A DNA stretch of 61,882 nt from Candidatus Obscuribacterales bacterium (lineage in GTDB: Bacteria > Cyanobacteriota > Vampirovibrionia > Obscuribacterales > Obscuribacteraceae), in contig JAIELX010000092.1 in NCBI GenBank assembly GCA_019752635.1, positions 1 through 61,882 on the forward strand. The letters are read 5' to 3'. Below, piece by piece: positions 34,591-43,521 of the stretch. Under the pieces are notes generated by a model that made no database searches, was not told the origin of the DNA, and saw nothing but the letters and a program-made list of their open reading frames with translations. The position numbers and the translations under genes are program-made. How positions within the stretch are numbered: position 1 is the first letter of the stretch; each line of letters begins with the position of its first letter.

Positions 34591-36138
34591 CTAGCGGCGC
34601 AGCTCGTTGCCGCCGCATGCAGCACATTCCATCGACACAGCTTCGGCACGGGGTTGGGTTGCAACACGAAGCCTCTCCATAAGTGCGTTCGCGTCTTCCT
34701 TCATTGCGCTCGAACAAGCCAAACAAGTCGCCTGGACAGCTTTTCGTCCGACAAAAAACCGCGCAACGAAATGCACCAGCAATGCAGAACAAACGCCAGT
34801 GAGAAAATCGGTCAGCGGAACCATTACTGCCGTAAACACCATTAAGAATGCATCAAGCTTGCCCTCGCGCCAAACTTCCTTCACTTCGGCAGGTTTAACC
34901 ATGTTGGTTGATACCCACAGAAGGATTCCGCCAATGCACGCAAGCGGTACCATTTCGAGCCACGGAGCCAGAAACATTGCCAGAGCAATTTTGAGACCAC
35001 CCTTGAAGTATCCTGCCAGCGGCGAGACAGCGCCGGCCTTGATACTTGTAGCGGTGCGCGCCAACGCCCCCGTGCAAGGAAATCCATTCATTACCGGTAC
35101 TAAGAGTTGAACTAACCCTTGCCCCCAAAGCTCCTTGTCGGCGTCGAAAGGAGTCTTCTTGTTGTTGGCCAGTCGGTCTGCCATGGACGAGCACAAGAGG
35201 CTCTCAATTCCAGAGACAAAAACTATCGCAACTGCAAAGTAGACAACGTCGACCGCTAGCTGAGGCGTGAATGCCGGCAACACAGGAGGAGTAAAAACGA
35301 GAAAATTGGACGGAATACTTCCAAACTTCTCTGCCACATCGGCAACGCCCTTGTTGGCGAAAAGCGTTTCGGCCAGAACCGTTCCCAAAACCAGTGCCAC
35401 TAGCGGTGCCGGAATGAAAATCGATACCTTCAACAGCACCCTGATTAAGACAAATGTCAGTATGGCAAGAGTAAACGCAAAGATGTTGAACTCACCAATG
35501 TGCTGAGCAATCAAGCCAAGCTTTTCGAAAAACTCGCCACGAATCGGATGCCTTAATCCGAATACTTCTCCTATGTTCGACAACGCAATTACTACCGAAA
35601 TACCAATAGTAAAACCCACGACAATGGAATTCGGAATTCGCTTGATGATTTTGCCCCAGCCCATGATACCCATGAACATAAGCACTACACCGGCGATTGC
35701 ACTGCACAACACCAACAGCCCGTGGGCTTGCTCAAAATTGCCGCCGGTAACGGGATGGCCGTACTTCATCATTAAGCCGGCAATGATAGGAATGAACGCC
35801 GCTGTCGGCCCGTAAACTTGATACTTGGAACCGCCCCAAGTTCTCCCGACAATACAGGCCAGCGCCCCCGCTATGATGCCCTGCTCCGGACGCAGCCCCA
35901 TAGCCATGGCGAACCCCATTGCCATTGGAATAGCGGTGAGAGCGACTATCAGACCGGCGCTGAAGTCACGGTAAACCGTGACGCCCCACTTCTCACGAGT
36001 GAGATCCTCAAATCGCGTGTCGAAGACCTTGTTGAATACTAAGAAGCGACGCCAAACCTGCTCAATGAGCGGTGGATTGCACTCAGTAGAGGGCTCCCTA
36101 CCAGTCAACGTCGACTCGGCTTGCGTTCCATCCATCAC
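34591..36138 (-). CDS. SulP-family anion transporter without STAS domain
   Basis: This inner-membrane transporter of 515 residues has about 10-12 hydrophobic helices. The family signature region YRDFSAGLIVALTAIPMAMG is followed by GPTAAFIPIIAGL and VVGFTIGISVVIALSNIG. SulP proteins carry sulfate, bicarbonate or dicarboxylates, and the substrate is not clear here. The usual C-terminal STAS domain is missing; instead a tail of about 50 residues carries two CxxC motifs (CLAC, CAAC). The start is GTG with AGGAG 7 bases upstream; an ATG one codon later is the alternative. It is convergent with moeA. Sulfate or molybdate supply would suit the neighbouring Moco genes, but that is speculation. Confidence 0.85.
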   Translation of the reverse strand: MMDGTQAESTLTGREPSTECNPPLIEQVWRRFLVFNKVFDTRFEDLTREKWGVTVYRDFSAGLIVALTAIPMAMGFAMAMGLRPEQGIIAGALACIVGRTWGGSKYQVYGPTAAFIPIIAGLMMKYGHPVTGGNFEQAHGLLVLCSAIAGVVLMFMGIMGWGKIIKRIPNSIVVGFTIGISVVIALSNIGEVFGLRHPIRGEFFEKLGLIAQHIGEFNIFAFTLAILTFVLIRVLLKVSIFIPAPLVALVLGTVLAETLFANKGVADVAEKFGSIPSNFLVFTPPVLPAFTPQLAVDVVYFAVAIVFVSGIESLLCSSMADRLANNKKTPFDADKELWGQGLVQLLVPVMNGFPCTGALARTATSIKAGAVSPLAGYFKGGLKIALAMFLAPWLEMVPLACIGGILLWVSTNMVKPAEVKEVWREGKLDAFLMVFTAVMVPLTDFLTGVCSALLVHFVARFFVGRKAVQATCLACSSAMKEDANALMERLRVATQPRAEAVSMECAACGGNELRR

Positions 36139-37101
36139 TCAGCATCTCCTGCACAACGTAAATCAATGAATTTTCTGAACGAGTCGATCGCGATCTGCGA
36201 ATGCTGCTTCATCGCCGCAATCTCAACGGTTCAACTGGTACAAGAGCGACGTTCCAGCCGGTCAACCAGAGACGAAATCCCCGGAGAAGGCTGACGAAGA
36301 AAAGAACAGTTGGATCGGCGCCGACGCGAGCATCCACTCTCAGTTACGAGTTCCGAAGTACCTGCACCAAGATGTGAGCGCATAATCTGCCCCCGAAGAA
36401 ACGTTCATAGCGGTAGCCACCATTTGCAGTGGTGGCCGGAAGCAGCCGGCGAATGCTGTGCCACCTTAACAGCGCAACAGCACGCAACAGTCCGCAAGCA
36501 CCAGCGAAACGGAATACAAAGACAACACGTCTTGCACCCCGAATCTACCGGAGCTCAGCCAGGACATATTAAGTGTCAAGTCACAGAGTTCAACACACTA
36601 CGAAATGCGAGAAGCAAATCAATGTACGCTGGTCTGTCTTCAACACAACCATAAGGAACACGTTAACAGTTGACCATTTAAACTGTCAATACTCCGCACC
36701 ACGACACCAGATCGCACTGCCACCGACTTCGCCCGTCACATCGCACTTTCAGGAATTCGCAAAAAACATTTTCCAATATCGTGCAGAAGTTTTTTATGCC
36801 ACCACTCGAAACTTCCACGAAAGCAATTCTCGCAAAAGCAAGTCATTACGCCCTTAGGGAGCAGCCGCGAAAGGTTGACGAAACAATTCCCAAGCAACTC
36901 AATTCATTCACCGATCTTTCAGCTAGTGTCATTGACTGCGAAAGCCCGCTCAACAGGAGGCAGGCACATCAGCAGCATTGCAAGACAATCGCAAGGTATC
37001 GCACGCGACTCGACAGATTCGTTATCTCAATGCTGTTACAGCGATCACGCTCGGTACCGAATTCCTCCACCGCTTCGAAGCTTCCCCTTGCCTAGCGGTG
37101 G
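36139..37101. other. Gene-free 963 bases upstream of the SulP gene
   Basis: This is the longest non-coding stretch in the window. The open frames within it have random-looking composition and no ribosome-binding sites, so I left them out. A stem at 36416-36422/36430-36436 (GCCACCA and its complement) is the only clear hairpin. It may hold a long SulP leader, a small RNA or a decayed gene. I recognise no known family. Confidence 0.5.
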
Positions 37102-38463
37102 TTATTCACCGTGACTCAAGAGCGAATCAGCATCGCACTTAGGCGCATCTTCAATTCTCTGCGCGATACTCTGAGGATCGTTTTGCTGCAATCGCTCAAT
37201 TCTTGCAAGGAGTTCTCGCCCGGACACCCTCAACGCGTGCCCCACCGGAAACGCTGATGACCAGTCCGACTCGGACAATACTTGTTCTGGTGATGTAGCA
37301 GCATCTTCGCTGTCATTCAAAGAAACGAGCACAAACTTACCGTCCTTCGCATTCACATACATTTTGTTATCGCCGACAGAAGAGATCGCCTTAGGATCTG
37401 AGCTTCCTCGATGCGACCGAAGCTCCGACCTCGAAGGATAGATAGCAATCGCGTTGTCGTGGTCGTCAATGTAGAACAGAAAGAGCTTGTAGCTTGCAGC
37501 CGGCGGTCCAATAGTCAACGCAAGAGTGTCGCCTGTTCGATATTCATGGCGAGCTTTATCAAAGCGGAGATCCGGTGCACGAGCCGGAAGAACCGAAGCT
37601 GTCCGAGTTCCTTCAGGAGCAGTGTGAGTATTGCGCGTCAGCCTTCCTTTCTCCACCTTTTCAATCAATGGCGGTAAAGCACCAAAGGAATAAGAGGCAA
37701 CGCTCAGACATGCCATTCCTAGCGCCAGCATTACAGTTTTCCTACGGACGTCGGAATGAACAGTTCCGCGAATAATGCTTCTCCCTGGTGATTTCGGATG
37801 AAGAAGCGCCAACCGCAGATCTGCCGCATTCTTGAATCGCTTTCTTGGATCGGGAGACAAACAGGAGGCTATGACTCGCGAAAGCGGCTCAGGTACGTCG
37901 AATCGGCGAAGCGTTCTGCAAATGGCAGCTTCTCTAAACAACCAGCCGGCGACACCACTTTCGTATGGCGTTCCAGTGATGCACGCGTACATTATTGCGC
38001 CGACAGAGAACACGTCAGCGGCCGGACTGCCAACGCCTTTCTTTCGGAACTCGGGACTTTCAAACATTCCAGGGCGAAACAGTGATTCAGTCTCTTTGTA
38101 TGAAAGTAATGCGCCATCGTTATTGCTAACGCCATCGCACAAGAGACGGATGGCCCCCGGTAAAGGTCCTTTGTACTCAACAACCACGTTGGCGGGGGTT
38201 AGGTCCCCTGCAGTTCGTCCGTGAGCATGAATCGAAGATAACTGATTGCAGATCTCCGCCGCGATAGCGGCGACAACCTTCCAGTCCATGCAAATATCGC
38301 GCTCAAGCGTGCCACAAAGCTGCTCGCCTCGCACCACTCGGTAACTCTGAGAAGTTGTCTGAGCATCCTTCCCATATATGCTCGCAGAACGCCCATGAGC
38401 GGACACCTGAAATCCGCCGCTCTCTGACGGGCTAGCTGCTCTGTTTTCGAACTTTCGGTCCAC
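37102..38463 (-). CDS. Kinase-like protein with membrane span and DUF4384-like domain
   Basis: This 453-residue protein starts with a shortened eukaryotic-type kinase fold. The catalytic loop is HAHGRTAGDLTPANVVV, with Asp and Asn kept but the usual HRD replaced. The metal motif reads CDG instead of DFG, and the activation segment and F-helix (SPEFRKK, ADVFSVGAIMYACITG) are recognisable. A glycine-rich loop and the VAIK lysine are not visible, so it is probably a weak kinase or a pseudokinase. A membrane span lies at about 245-270, followed by a domain resembling DUF4384 (YRTGDTLALTI, LFLFYIDDHDNAIAIYPS). The start is GTG. A phosphatase gene lies just upstream on the same strand. Confidence 0.72.
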   Translation of the reverse strand: MDRKFENRAASPSESGGFQVSAHGRSASIYGKDAQTTSQSYRVVRGEQLCGTLERDICMDWKVVAAIAAEICNQLSSIHAHGRTAGDLTPANVVVEYKGPLPGAIRLLCDGVSNNDGALLSYKETESLFRPGMFESPEFRKKGVGSPAADVFSVGAIMYACITGTPYESGVAGWLFREAAICRTLRRFDVPEPLSRVIASCLSPDPRKRFKNAADLRLALLHPKSPGRSIIRGTVHSDVRRKTVMLALGMACLSVASYSFGALPPLIEKVEKGRLTRNTHTAPEGTRTASVLPARAPDLRFDKARHEYRTGDTLALTIGPPAASYKLFLFYIDDHDNAIAIYPSRSELRSHRGSSDPKAISSVGDNKMYVNAKDGKFVLVSLNDSEDAATSPEQVLSESDWSSAFPVGHALRVSGRELLARIERLQQNDPQSIAQRIEDAPKCDADSLLSHGE

Positions 38464-38573
38464 TCGGTTGCCTCACAAAACAGCCGGACCCATGGCAATT
38501 TAACCCCTACGGAGCAGTCCAACTATTTAGGAGGAAGTCAAAAAAACAATCGGCATTTGAACAGACGAAGCGG

Positions 38574-39098
38574 TTAGCCGGCAAAAGTAAACAACGCGTC
38601 GCTCAATACTGTCCGCGAGGGATCAAGCCCGGTCTGCAGCATTTCTTTGTAGGCCTGATTAGCCGACCACCCCTCCATTTTGACACGATAGCAAGCAACC
38701 ATCAGACTGGTGCGCTCCTTGCCGTACAAACAATGGACAAACAGAGGCAGGTTCGCCTTATTCGCGAACAGCTCGACAAAACTATTGAGGTCGGCGACCG
38801 ACGGGGTATTAATGCCATCTAGAGAGATGTTGACAAACTTCATGCCGAGTTTCTCAGCGATGGTTCTCTCTTCATCAATCTCATCATCGTCGCCGCGACG
38901 TCGAAAGAAGGAGCTTCCACCGGTGCCGGACTTACTAGAAAATCTCAAATTGACTATCAGCTTGACACCCGCCTTATGAAGCAATTCCAGGCCTTCCAGA
39001 TCCGGCTGCCCGCCGCGAAGCACCGTTGGCGATACCATCTGAAACGCGGGAATTACGCTTTCCGCTTCTGCAACAGTGGCGGCACATAATTCGGTCAT
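38574..39098 (-). CDS. Dual-specificity/tyrosine phosphatase-like protein
   Basis: This 174-residue cysteine phosphatase has the P-loop VHCLYGKERTSLMV, matching HCxxxxxR with the catalytic Cys and Arg. The strand GVKLIVNLRF and the LRGGQPDLEGLELL segment match the DSP/PTPLA-like family. I chose the ATG at 39098 because GGAG is 9 bases upstream; an ATG 11 codons earlier lacks one. It lies 110 bases upstream of the kinase-like gene on the same strand, so the two may act on shared targets. It could act on phosphotyrosine, phosphoserine or inositol phosphates. Confidence 0.82.
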   Translation of the reverse strand: MTELCAATVAEAESVIPAFQMVSPTVLRGGQPDLEGLELLHKAGVKLIVNLRFSSKSGTGGSSFFRRRGDDDEIDEERTIAEKLGMKFVNISLDGINTPSVADLNSFVELFANKANLPLFVHCLYGKERTSLMVACYRVKMEGWSANQAYKEMLQTGLDPSRTVLSDALFTFAG

Positions 39099-39164
39099 GG
39101 CGGTGCTCCGGATAAACGAGTCAACTCTCATTTTACCCGCTCGAAATGCCGAACAAACTACTAT

Positions 39165-39431
39165 TTAAGCTCGAGTCGTTTCTTTCGCAGACGGAGACGC
39201 TGTAGTTCTTGTCGGCTTCTTTTTGAAAACATGCAGCGATGCAGCAACAATGAGAGAGATGGCGAATACAAACAGAAGCGAAATGCTCACTATCATCAAA
39301 GTGAATCCGCCGGGATCCCCCTCCCCTGTCGTCGCAAGATCTTGCGCCGCTTCCAATGGAGACTTCGCAATGGCGTCAGCCTGGCAAAGAACCAACAGTG
39401 CAGTACCAAGAACCATTTTGATGTTCAACAT
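39165..39431 (-). CDS. Small protein with signal peptide and one membrane span
   Basis: This open frame encodes 88 residues with a signal-like N-terminus (MVLGTALLVLCQADAIAKS), a short external segment and a membrane span at about 44-68 (TLMIVSISLLFVFAISLIVA). A basic cytoplasmic tail (HVFKKKPTR) follows. The ribosome-binding site is weak. It lies on the same strand as the phosphatase gene, 66 bases upstream of it. No family is recognised. Confidence 0.6.
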   Translation of the reverse strand: MLNIKMVLGTALLVLCQADAIAKSPLEAAQDLATTGEGDPGGFTLMIVSISLLFVFAISLIVAASLHVFKKKPTRTTASPSAKETTRA

Positions 39432-39511
39432 GAATAAGTCTCAATTTGTCTAACGGGGGCGAATTCTAACACGACGATTCTCGGCGAACCCCTTACAACC
39501 GCTCATAAAGT

Positions 39512-39949
39512 CTACATGGCAGTCCACAAGAACACGCGCTTGCCCTGTTCCTCAGCTCTCAAAGCCAAGGCGGACAACTGCTTCAGCGTCTCCAAAACAA
39601 CGGGAAGCGAGCAATCTTCTCGAACGGTCCAGTCATCGGTATCAGCCCAAGATGCCGCACAGGCAGGCATCTCTGACGATTGAAGCCGCACCAATGCATC
39701 CTGAAGCGACTGCGAAATACCGTAGACCCAAGGCCCCTCAGGTCCGTCGTCTTTGAGCGGACAAACATAGTGAGCATCGAACACTGTTTCCCAGCTCGTT
39801 CCCGTCAAAATTTCCTCAAGAGTACAGAGCATTACCAGGTCCACACCGGAATCTGCGATTCCGTCCAGCTTTGAGACGGGACTGCCAATCTCATGGAGAA
39901 TTGTCAACTCGCACTCGGAAGCAATAAATAGGTCGGCGGGAACACCCAT
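39512..39949 (-). CDS. Hypothetical soluble protein
   Basis: This protein of 145 residues has no signal peptide or membrane span. The N-terminal half (LFIASECELTILHEI, GVDLVMLCTLEEILTG) and the C-terminal helix (LPVVLETLKQLSALALRAEEQ) look like a compact alpha/beta fold. The sequence ends in a hydrophobic KRVFLWTAM. Only a weak GAG precedes the ATG. The general pattern recalls small DUF1877-like or immunity-type proteins, but I cannot assign it. Confidence 0.6.
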   Translation of the reverse strand: MGVPADLFIASECELTILHEIGSPVSKLDGIADSGVDLVMLCTLEEILTGTSWETVFDAHYVCPLKDDGPEGPWVYGISQSLQDALVRLQSSEMPACAASWADTDDWTVREDCSLPVVLETLKQLSALALRAEEQGKRVFLWTAM

Positions 39950-40175
39950 TGCTACTCGGCTTCAGCACCATTCACGATTCTTAATTGTCCCTTATCGCAG
40001 GTAGTAGTGCAAGGAGACCGGAGGGCAAACAACAAGCCAAATTGGCACTATCTCATCAGTAATTGAGAAATAGGTCCCCGGAACGGGTTTCGGGAGATAG
40101 CGCCAAACCGTCGAAAATAGGGCGCACCAGTGCACAAAGAGCCAAACTCGCCCATCTTTCAGCTTGCGTGTTTCG

Positions 40176-40222
40176 CAATTCAAGGTGAATTCTTTGAATT
40201 GTTTTGAGAATAGTTCTCAAAA
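40176..40222 (+). promoter_or_regulatory. Two adjacent palindromes upstream of the ferredoxin gene
   Basis: The first inverted repeat has half-site CAATTCAA at 40176-40183 and its complement at 40194-40201. The second, at 40202-40222, is perfect: half-site TTTTGAGAA, a TAG spacer and the inverted half-site. Its 15-base core agrees with a Fur 7-1-7 box at about 11 positions by my hand alignment. Both lie just upstream of a ferredoxin gene, so control by an iron- or redox-sensing regulator is plausible but unproven. Confidence 0.6.
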
Positions 40223-40252
40223 ATGAGCCAATTCTGTTGTAAATTATTCAGT

Positions 40253-40549
40253 ATGAGCGACAAAATCAAAATCCTGGTCTGCACGGAAAGTCACTGCAAA
40301 AAGCGCGGCGCGGAAGACATCGTCTGCGCGCTTAAAGAACAGCGAGCATGCATGGGCCTGAAAGATGACGTCTCAATCAAGAAATCCGACTGCCTAGGCA
40401 TGTGCGAGAAGGGTCCCAGCGTTTACGTCAAGGGACTGAAACTCAGATACAAGCATGTTGATCCGGGCGACTGCAAAGACATTCTGCGGTCAGTCTGCGG
40501 CAAGAAACAGGGCGAATTGAAATCGCCGAACTTTTACGTTCCGGATTAG
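40253..40549 (+). CDS. Thioredoxin-like [2Fe-2S] ferredoxin
   Basis: This 98-residue protein belongs to the thioredoxin-fold [2Fe-2S] ferredoxins. KILVCTESHCKKRGA gives the first cluster cysteines (C10 and probably C15). DCLGMCEKGPSVYV gives the C-x3-C pair near 47-51, and GDCKDI follows at the C-terminus. It is an electron carrier; the partner is unknown. I chose the ATG at 40253 because family members start just before the first strand. Neither it nor the ATG at 40223 has a Shine-Dalgarno sequence. TAAATT ends 7 bases before 40253, compatible with a leaderless message. Confidence 0.8.
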   Translation: MSDKIKILVCTESHCKKRGAEDIVCALKEQRACMGLKDDVSIKKSDCLGMCEKGPSVYVKGLKLRYKHVDPGDCKDILRSVCGKKQGELKSPNFYVPD

Positions 40550-40558
40550 CACCCGGCA

Positions 40559-41587
40559 CTACTTCTTCTTTTTCTTCCTGGCTTCAAGGGCGGCTCTTTG
40601 CTGAGCCTGCTGCTCTTCGTATTGAACGTATTTCTGAGCCGATTGAAAGCCCTGATTGATTGCTGGAGTGGACCCCTTAAGGAGCGCGGCTTGCCTGTAG
40701 GCTTCAACCGCACCGCGATAGTCCTGGCGGCTCATCAAAGCGTAAGCATAGCCTTCCTGCAAATCGCCGTCTTTGGGCGCATTTCGAACGCCATCGCGAT
40801 AAACGGCGAAGGCCTCTTCAGCGCGTCCCTGCGAAGCAAGCATGGTGGCCAGAGTTACCCAGGCGCGTCCATCACGCGGGTCAACCTTAGTTGCCTGCCT
40901 GTACGCAGCGACAGCTTCTTCATTCTTACCAAGCTGCATCTTCGTCTTACCGATTTTGCGCCAGAGTTCACCCTTCTCCGGCACAAACGCGGCAGCTTGC
41001 TTGTATTTTTCGCAAGCGGCATCAAACTGCTTCTGGTAAAACAGGCAATCACCTATCTCTTTCAACAACGCCTTGCGCGTGGGGTCCAGCTTGAGTAGTG
41101 CTTCGTTGGCCTCCGCTGCCAGCGGCCAATTGCGCGACTTGTTGGCGGCTTCAACCCATTTCTCTGCGTACTTGATGTTCTTGGGTTGAAACTTCAAAGC
41201 TTCGCGACACTCGACAGCAGCCCTGAGCCAGTCTCCGGACTTGTATAACTTGTCGCCTTTGGTGAAATGATAGTCACCACGAAACTCCTTGATTTTCGCC
41301 TCGTCTTCCGGCGTCAGCGGTTTTGCTATCGGCGGAGGTGGCTCAGGCTCAACAGGCGGTAACGGAGCCGCTTTGACCGGAGTTGTGGTTTCCTCCTCTT
41401 CTTCCTCCTCCTCTTCTACTACGGGAGCTGGCGGAGTTACAGGTTTGGTTTCCGCAGCGCCGCCCTTTGCCGGTGCATCCGCAGCGAAGACAGCCCACAG
41501 TCCGTTGCTGATCACAAAGCCGGTTACGACAGCAAACGTCAGAGTAGTCCAACTTTGTCGGTGAAGCAGCTTTTCGCTCAACAACAT
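40559..41587 (-). CDS. Membrane-anchored TPR protein with Glu/Pro-rich linker
   Basis: This 342-residue protein has a hydrophobic anchor or signal peptide at about 15-36 (TLTFAVVTGFVISNGLWAVF). A disordered linker follows with a run of about eleven Glu and then Pro-rich stretches. Residues 100-315 hold about six TPR units, for example AAVECREALKFQPKN and AVAAYRQATKVDPRDG, and a basic KKKKK tail ends it. AGGAGAG lies just before the ATG. It overlaps the end of bioB by 10 bases, so the two are co-transcribed although no link to biotin is apparent. Confidence 0.8.
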   Translation of the reverse strand: MLLSEKLLHRQSWTTLTFAVVTGFVISNGLWAVFAADAPAKGGAAETKPVTPPAPVVEEEEEEEEETTTPVKAAPLPPVEPEPPPPIAKPLTPEDEAKIKEFRGDYHFTKGDKLYKSGDWLRAAVECREALKFQPKNIKYAEKWVEAANKSRNWPLAAEANEALLKLDPTRKALLKEIGDCLFYQKQFDAACEKYKQAAAFVPEKGELWRKIGKTKMQLGKNEEAVAAYRQATKVDPRDGRAWVTLATMLASQGRAEEAFAVYRDGVRNAPKDGDLQEGYAYALMSRQDYRGAVEAYRQAALLKGSTPAINQGFQSAQKYVQYEEQQAQQRAALEARKKKKK

Positions 41588-42657
41588 GTGCTCTCCTTAG
41601 GTGTCGAAAGAGTCTTGAGTCCAAGGATTTGAAACATCTCCCTGTCTTCGTCATACCCGGGATTGCCCGTTGTCAGCAATTTTTCCCCTGTAAAAATTGA
41701 ACTTGCGCCGGCAAGAAAACAGAGTGCTTGCTCAGCATGAGACATTTGTAGACGGCCGGCTGAAAGCCTGACACGAGCGCGAGGCATAACGATGCGAGCA
41801 GTCGCGATCATGCGCAGCATTTCCCAGATTTCAACTTGCGGCTGGTCCGCCAACGGGGTTCCTTCAACACGGACCAGCGCGTTCACAGGCACTGATTCCG
41901 GATGTTCTCTCATCGTTGCTAATGTATGCAACAAGTCGACTCGATCCGCCGGCGTTTCTCCAAGCCCTACGATACCACCACAGCAAACGGACATCCCTGC
42001 ATCACGCACGTTGTTGATAGTGTCAAGACGGTCCTGGTAAGTGCGAGTGGTGATGATTTTGTCGTAAAACTCTTCGCCGGTATCTAGATTGTGATTATAA
42101 GCAGTAACTCCGGCTTCTTTCAAACGTCGAGCCTCATCGGGACCAAGCATCCCCAGGGTGACACAGACTTCCATGTCCAACGATTTTACTTTGCGAACAA
42201 TGTCGAGCACCTGGTCGAACTGGTTGTTGTCCCTGGCTTCGCGCCAGGCGGCCCCCATGCAAAAGCGCGTGCTGCCAGCGTTTTTAGCACATTGAGCGGC
42301 GGCATACACAGCCTCGGGGTCGAGCAACTTCTCCGCCTTCACACCGGTATCGTAACGCGCAGATTGCGGACAATATGAGCAGTCTTCAGAACAGCCACCG
42401 GTCTTGATGGACAACAGGGTGCACTGTTGAACCGCAGTTGAGTCGTGGCACTCACGATGAACTTTTGCAGCTGCAAAAATCAGCTCAAGCAATGGCGCGT
42501 TGAAAATCGCAGCAATCTCTTCCTTTTTCCAATCCATTCGTGGCACGGCTGACACCATATTCAGTGCTCTCAATCCCGCCGCATCAGAACCGATTTCATC
42601 CGTAGTAGAAGCGCCCTGGTTTTCCAGTAAGGCCTGTGAACCACACGACTGCCGCAT
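41578..42657 (-). CDS. bioB: Biotin synthase
   Basis: BioB is a radical SAM enzyme that inserts sulfur into dethiobiotin. The 359-residue protein has the CxxxCxxC motif in GGCSEDCSYCPQSARY. CMGAAWREARD, YNHNLDTGEEFY, CCGGIVGLGET and the Arg ligand region VRLSAGR are typical. I chose the ATG at 42657 with GAGGA 8 bases upstream; the frame continues 19 codons further. It carries an N-terminal extension of about 40 residues compared with typical members. bioA lies far away at the right end of the window. Confidence 0.95.
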   Translation of the reverse strand: MRQSCGSQALLENQGASTTDEIGSDAAGLRALNMVSAVPRMDWKKEEIAAIFNAPLLELIFAAAKVHRECHDSTAVQQCTLLSIKTGGCSEDCSYCPQSARYDTGVKAEKLLDPEAVYAAAQCAKNAGSTRFCMGAAWREARDNNQFDQVLDIVRKVKSLDMEVCVTLGMLGPDEARRLKEAGVTAYNHNLDTGEEFYDKIITTRTYQDRLDTINNVRDAGMSVCCGGIVGLGETPADRVDLLHTLATMREHPESVPVNALVRVEGTPLADQPQVEIWEMLRMIATARIVMPRARVRLSAGRLQMSHAEQALCFLAGASSIFTGEKLLTTGNPGYDEDREMFQILGLKTLSTPKESTCC

Positions 42658-42769
42658 TCTTGATATCCTCGACTGACAAAGCCACATTATGCCAGAGCCA
42701 GTCTCACCTGCCATTTGTGCGCCTTCATCTAAGCGCTCCGGCTCGTCGCGGCGCCATTAAGAACGACGC

Positions 42770-43498
42770 TTAACTCAGCTCTTCAGCAATTGCAGTATCG
42801 TCGCGACCATCGACCTCGGTCGGGTCCTTGACCAGCATGTATCCACGATTACGTATGGTACGCACGAGACTGGTGTCACTTTCGCCATCAATCGCCTGCC
42901 GCAGAAGCTTTATGTGGGTTCGCACCGTTTCGGACGAAGCCATCGAGTCGTCCGTCCATACACGCTCCAAGATAGCTTCCCCTGAGAAAACCTGATTAGG
43001 ATGGCGCATCAGAAACTCAAGCAGGCTGTAGAGTTTCGGTCGCAGATGAATTTCTTTGCCCCCTTTGGTGACCTGACATGTTGCCGGATCGAGCGCCAGC
43101 GCTCCTGCTGTTAAGGTAGTGCCGGATAACGATCCAGACGGACGCCTCAACAATGCACGGACTCGGGCCAGAAACTCCTTAATCTCGAAAGGCTTCGTCA
43201 AATAATCATCTGCGCCCTGATCCAGCCCGAGCTCCTTGTCATCCACCGAGGTCTTCGCTGTAAGCATAAGCACGGGCGTCTTGCCACCACGACCGCGATA
43301 GTGCTTCAGCACCTCCAGCCCGGTTATTTCAGGCATCATCCAATCCAGAATAATCAAATCGTACTTGTAGACCTGCAGACAGGAAAGCGCTTCCTTGCCG
43401 CTAAAACACTTTTGCACGGAATATCCCTTCGCCTGGAGTGCAAAGGACAGGATTTCCTGAATTTCCCTATTGTCTTCTACTACAAGTATCTTGGCCAT
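42770..43498 (-). CDS. OmpR-type response regulator next to htrA
   Basis: This 242-residue regulator has a receiver with VEDN at 7-10, D52 in LIILDWMMPEITG and the lysine in YLTKPFE. The winged-helix domain has LRPKLYSLLEFLM and ends near IRTIRNRGYMLV. GGAG precedes the ATG. It starts 23 bases after the htrA stop, so both are in one operon. No histidine kinase is adjacent. The link to HtrA suggests an envelope-stress response. Confidence 0.9.
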   Translation of the reverse strand: MAKILVVEDNREIQEILSFALQAKGYSVQKCFSGKEALSCLQVYKYDLIILDWMMPEITGLEVLKHYRGRGGKTPVLMLTAKTSVDDKELGLDQGADDYLTKPFEIKEFLARVRALLRRPSGSLSGTTLTAGALALDPATCQVTKGGKEIHLRPKLYSLLEFLMRHPNQVFSGEAILERVWTDDSMASSETVRTHIKLLRQAIDGESDTSLVRTIRNRGYMLVKDPTEVDGRDDTAIAEELS

Positions 43499-43521
43499 TC
43501 CGCGGCTCCTTGCCGCCTGTT

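Noticed and set aside
36310..37095. Three plus-strand ORFs in the gap upstream of the SulP gene
   Set aside because: They have random composition, overlapping frames and no Shine-Dalgarno sequence.
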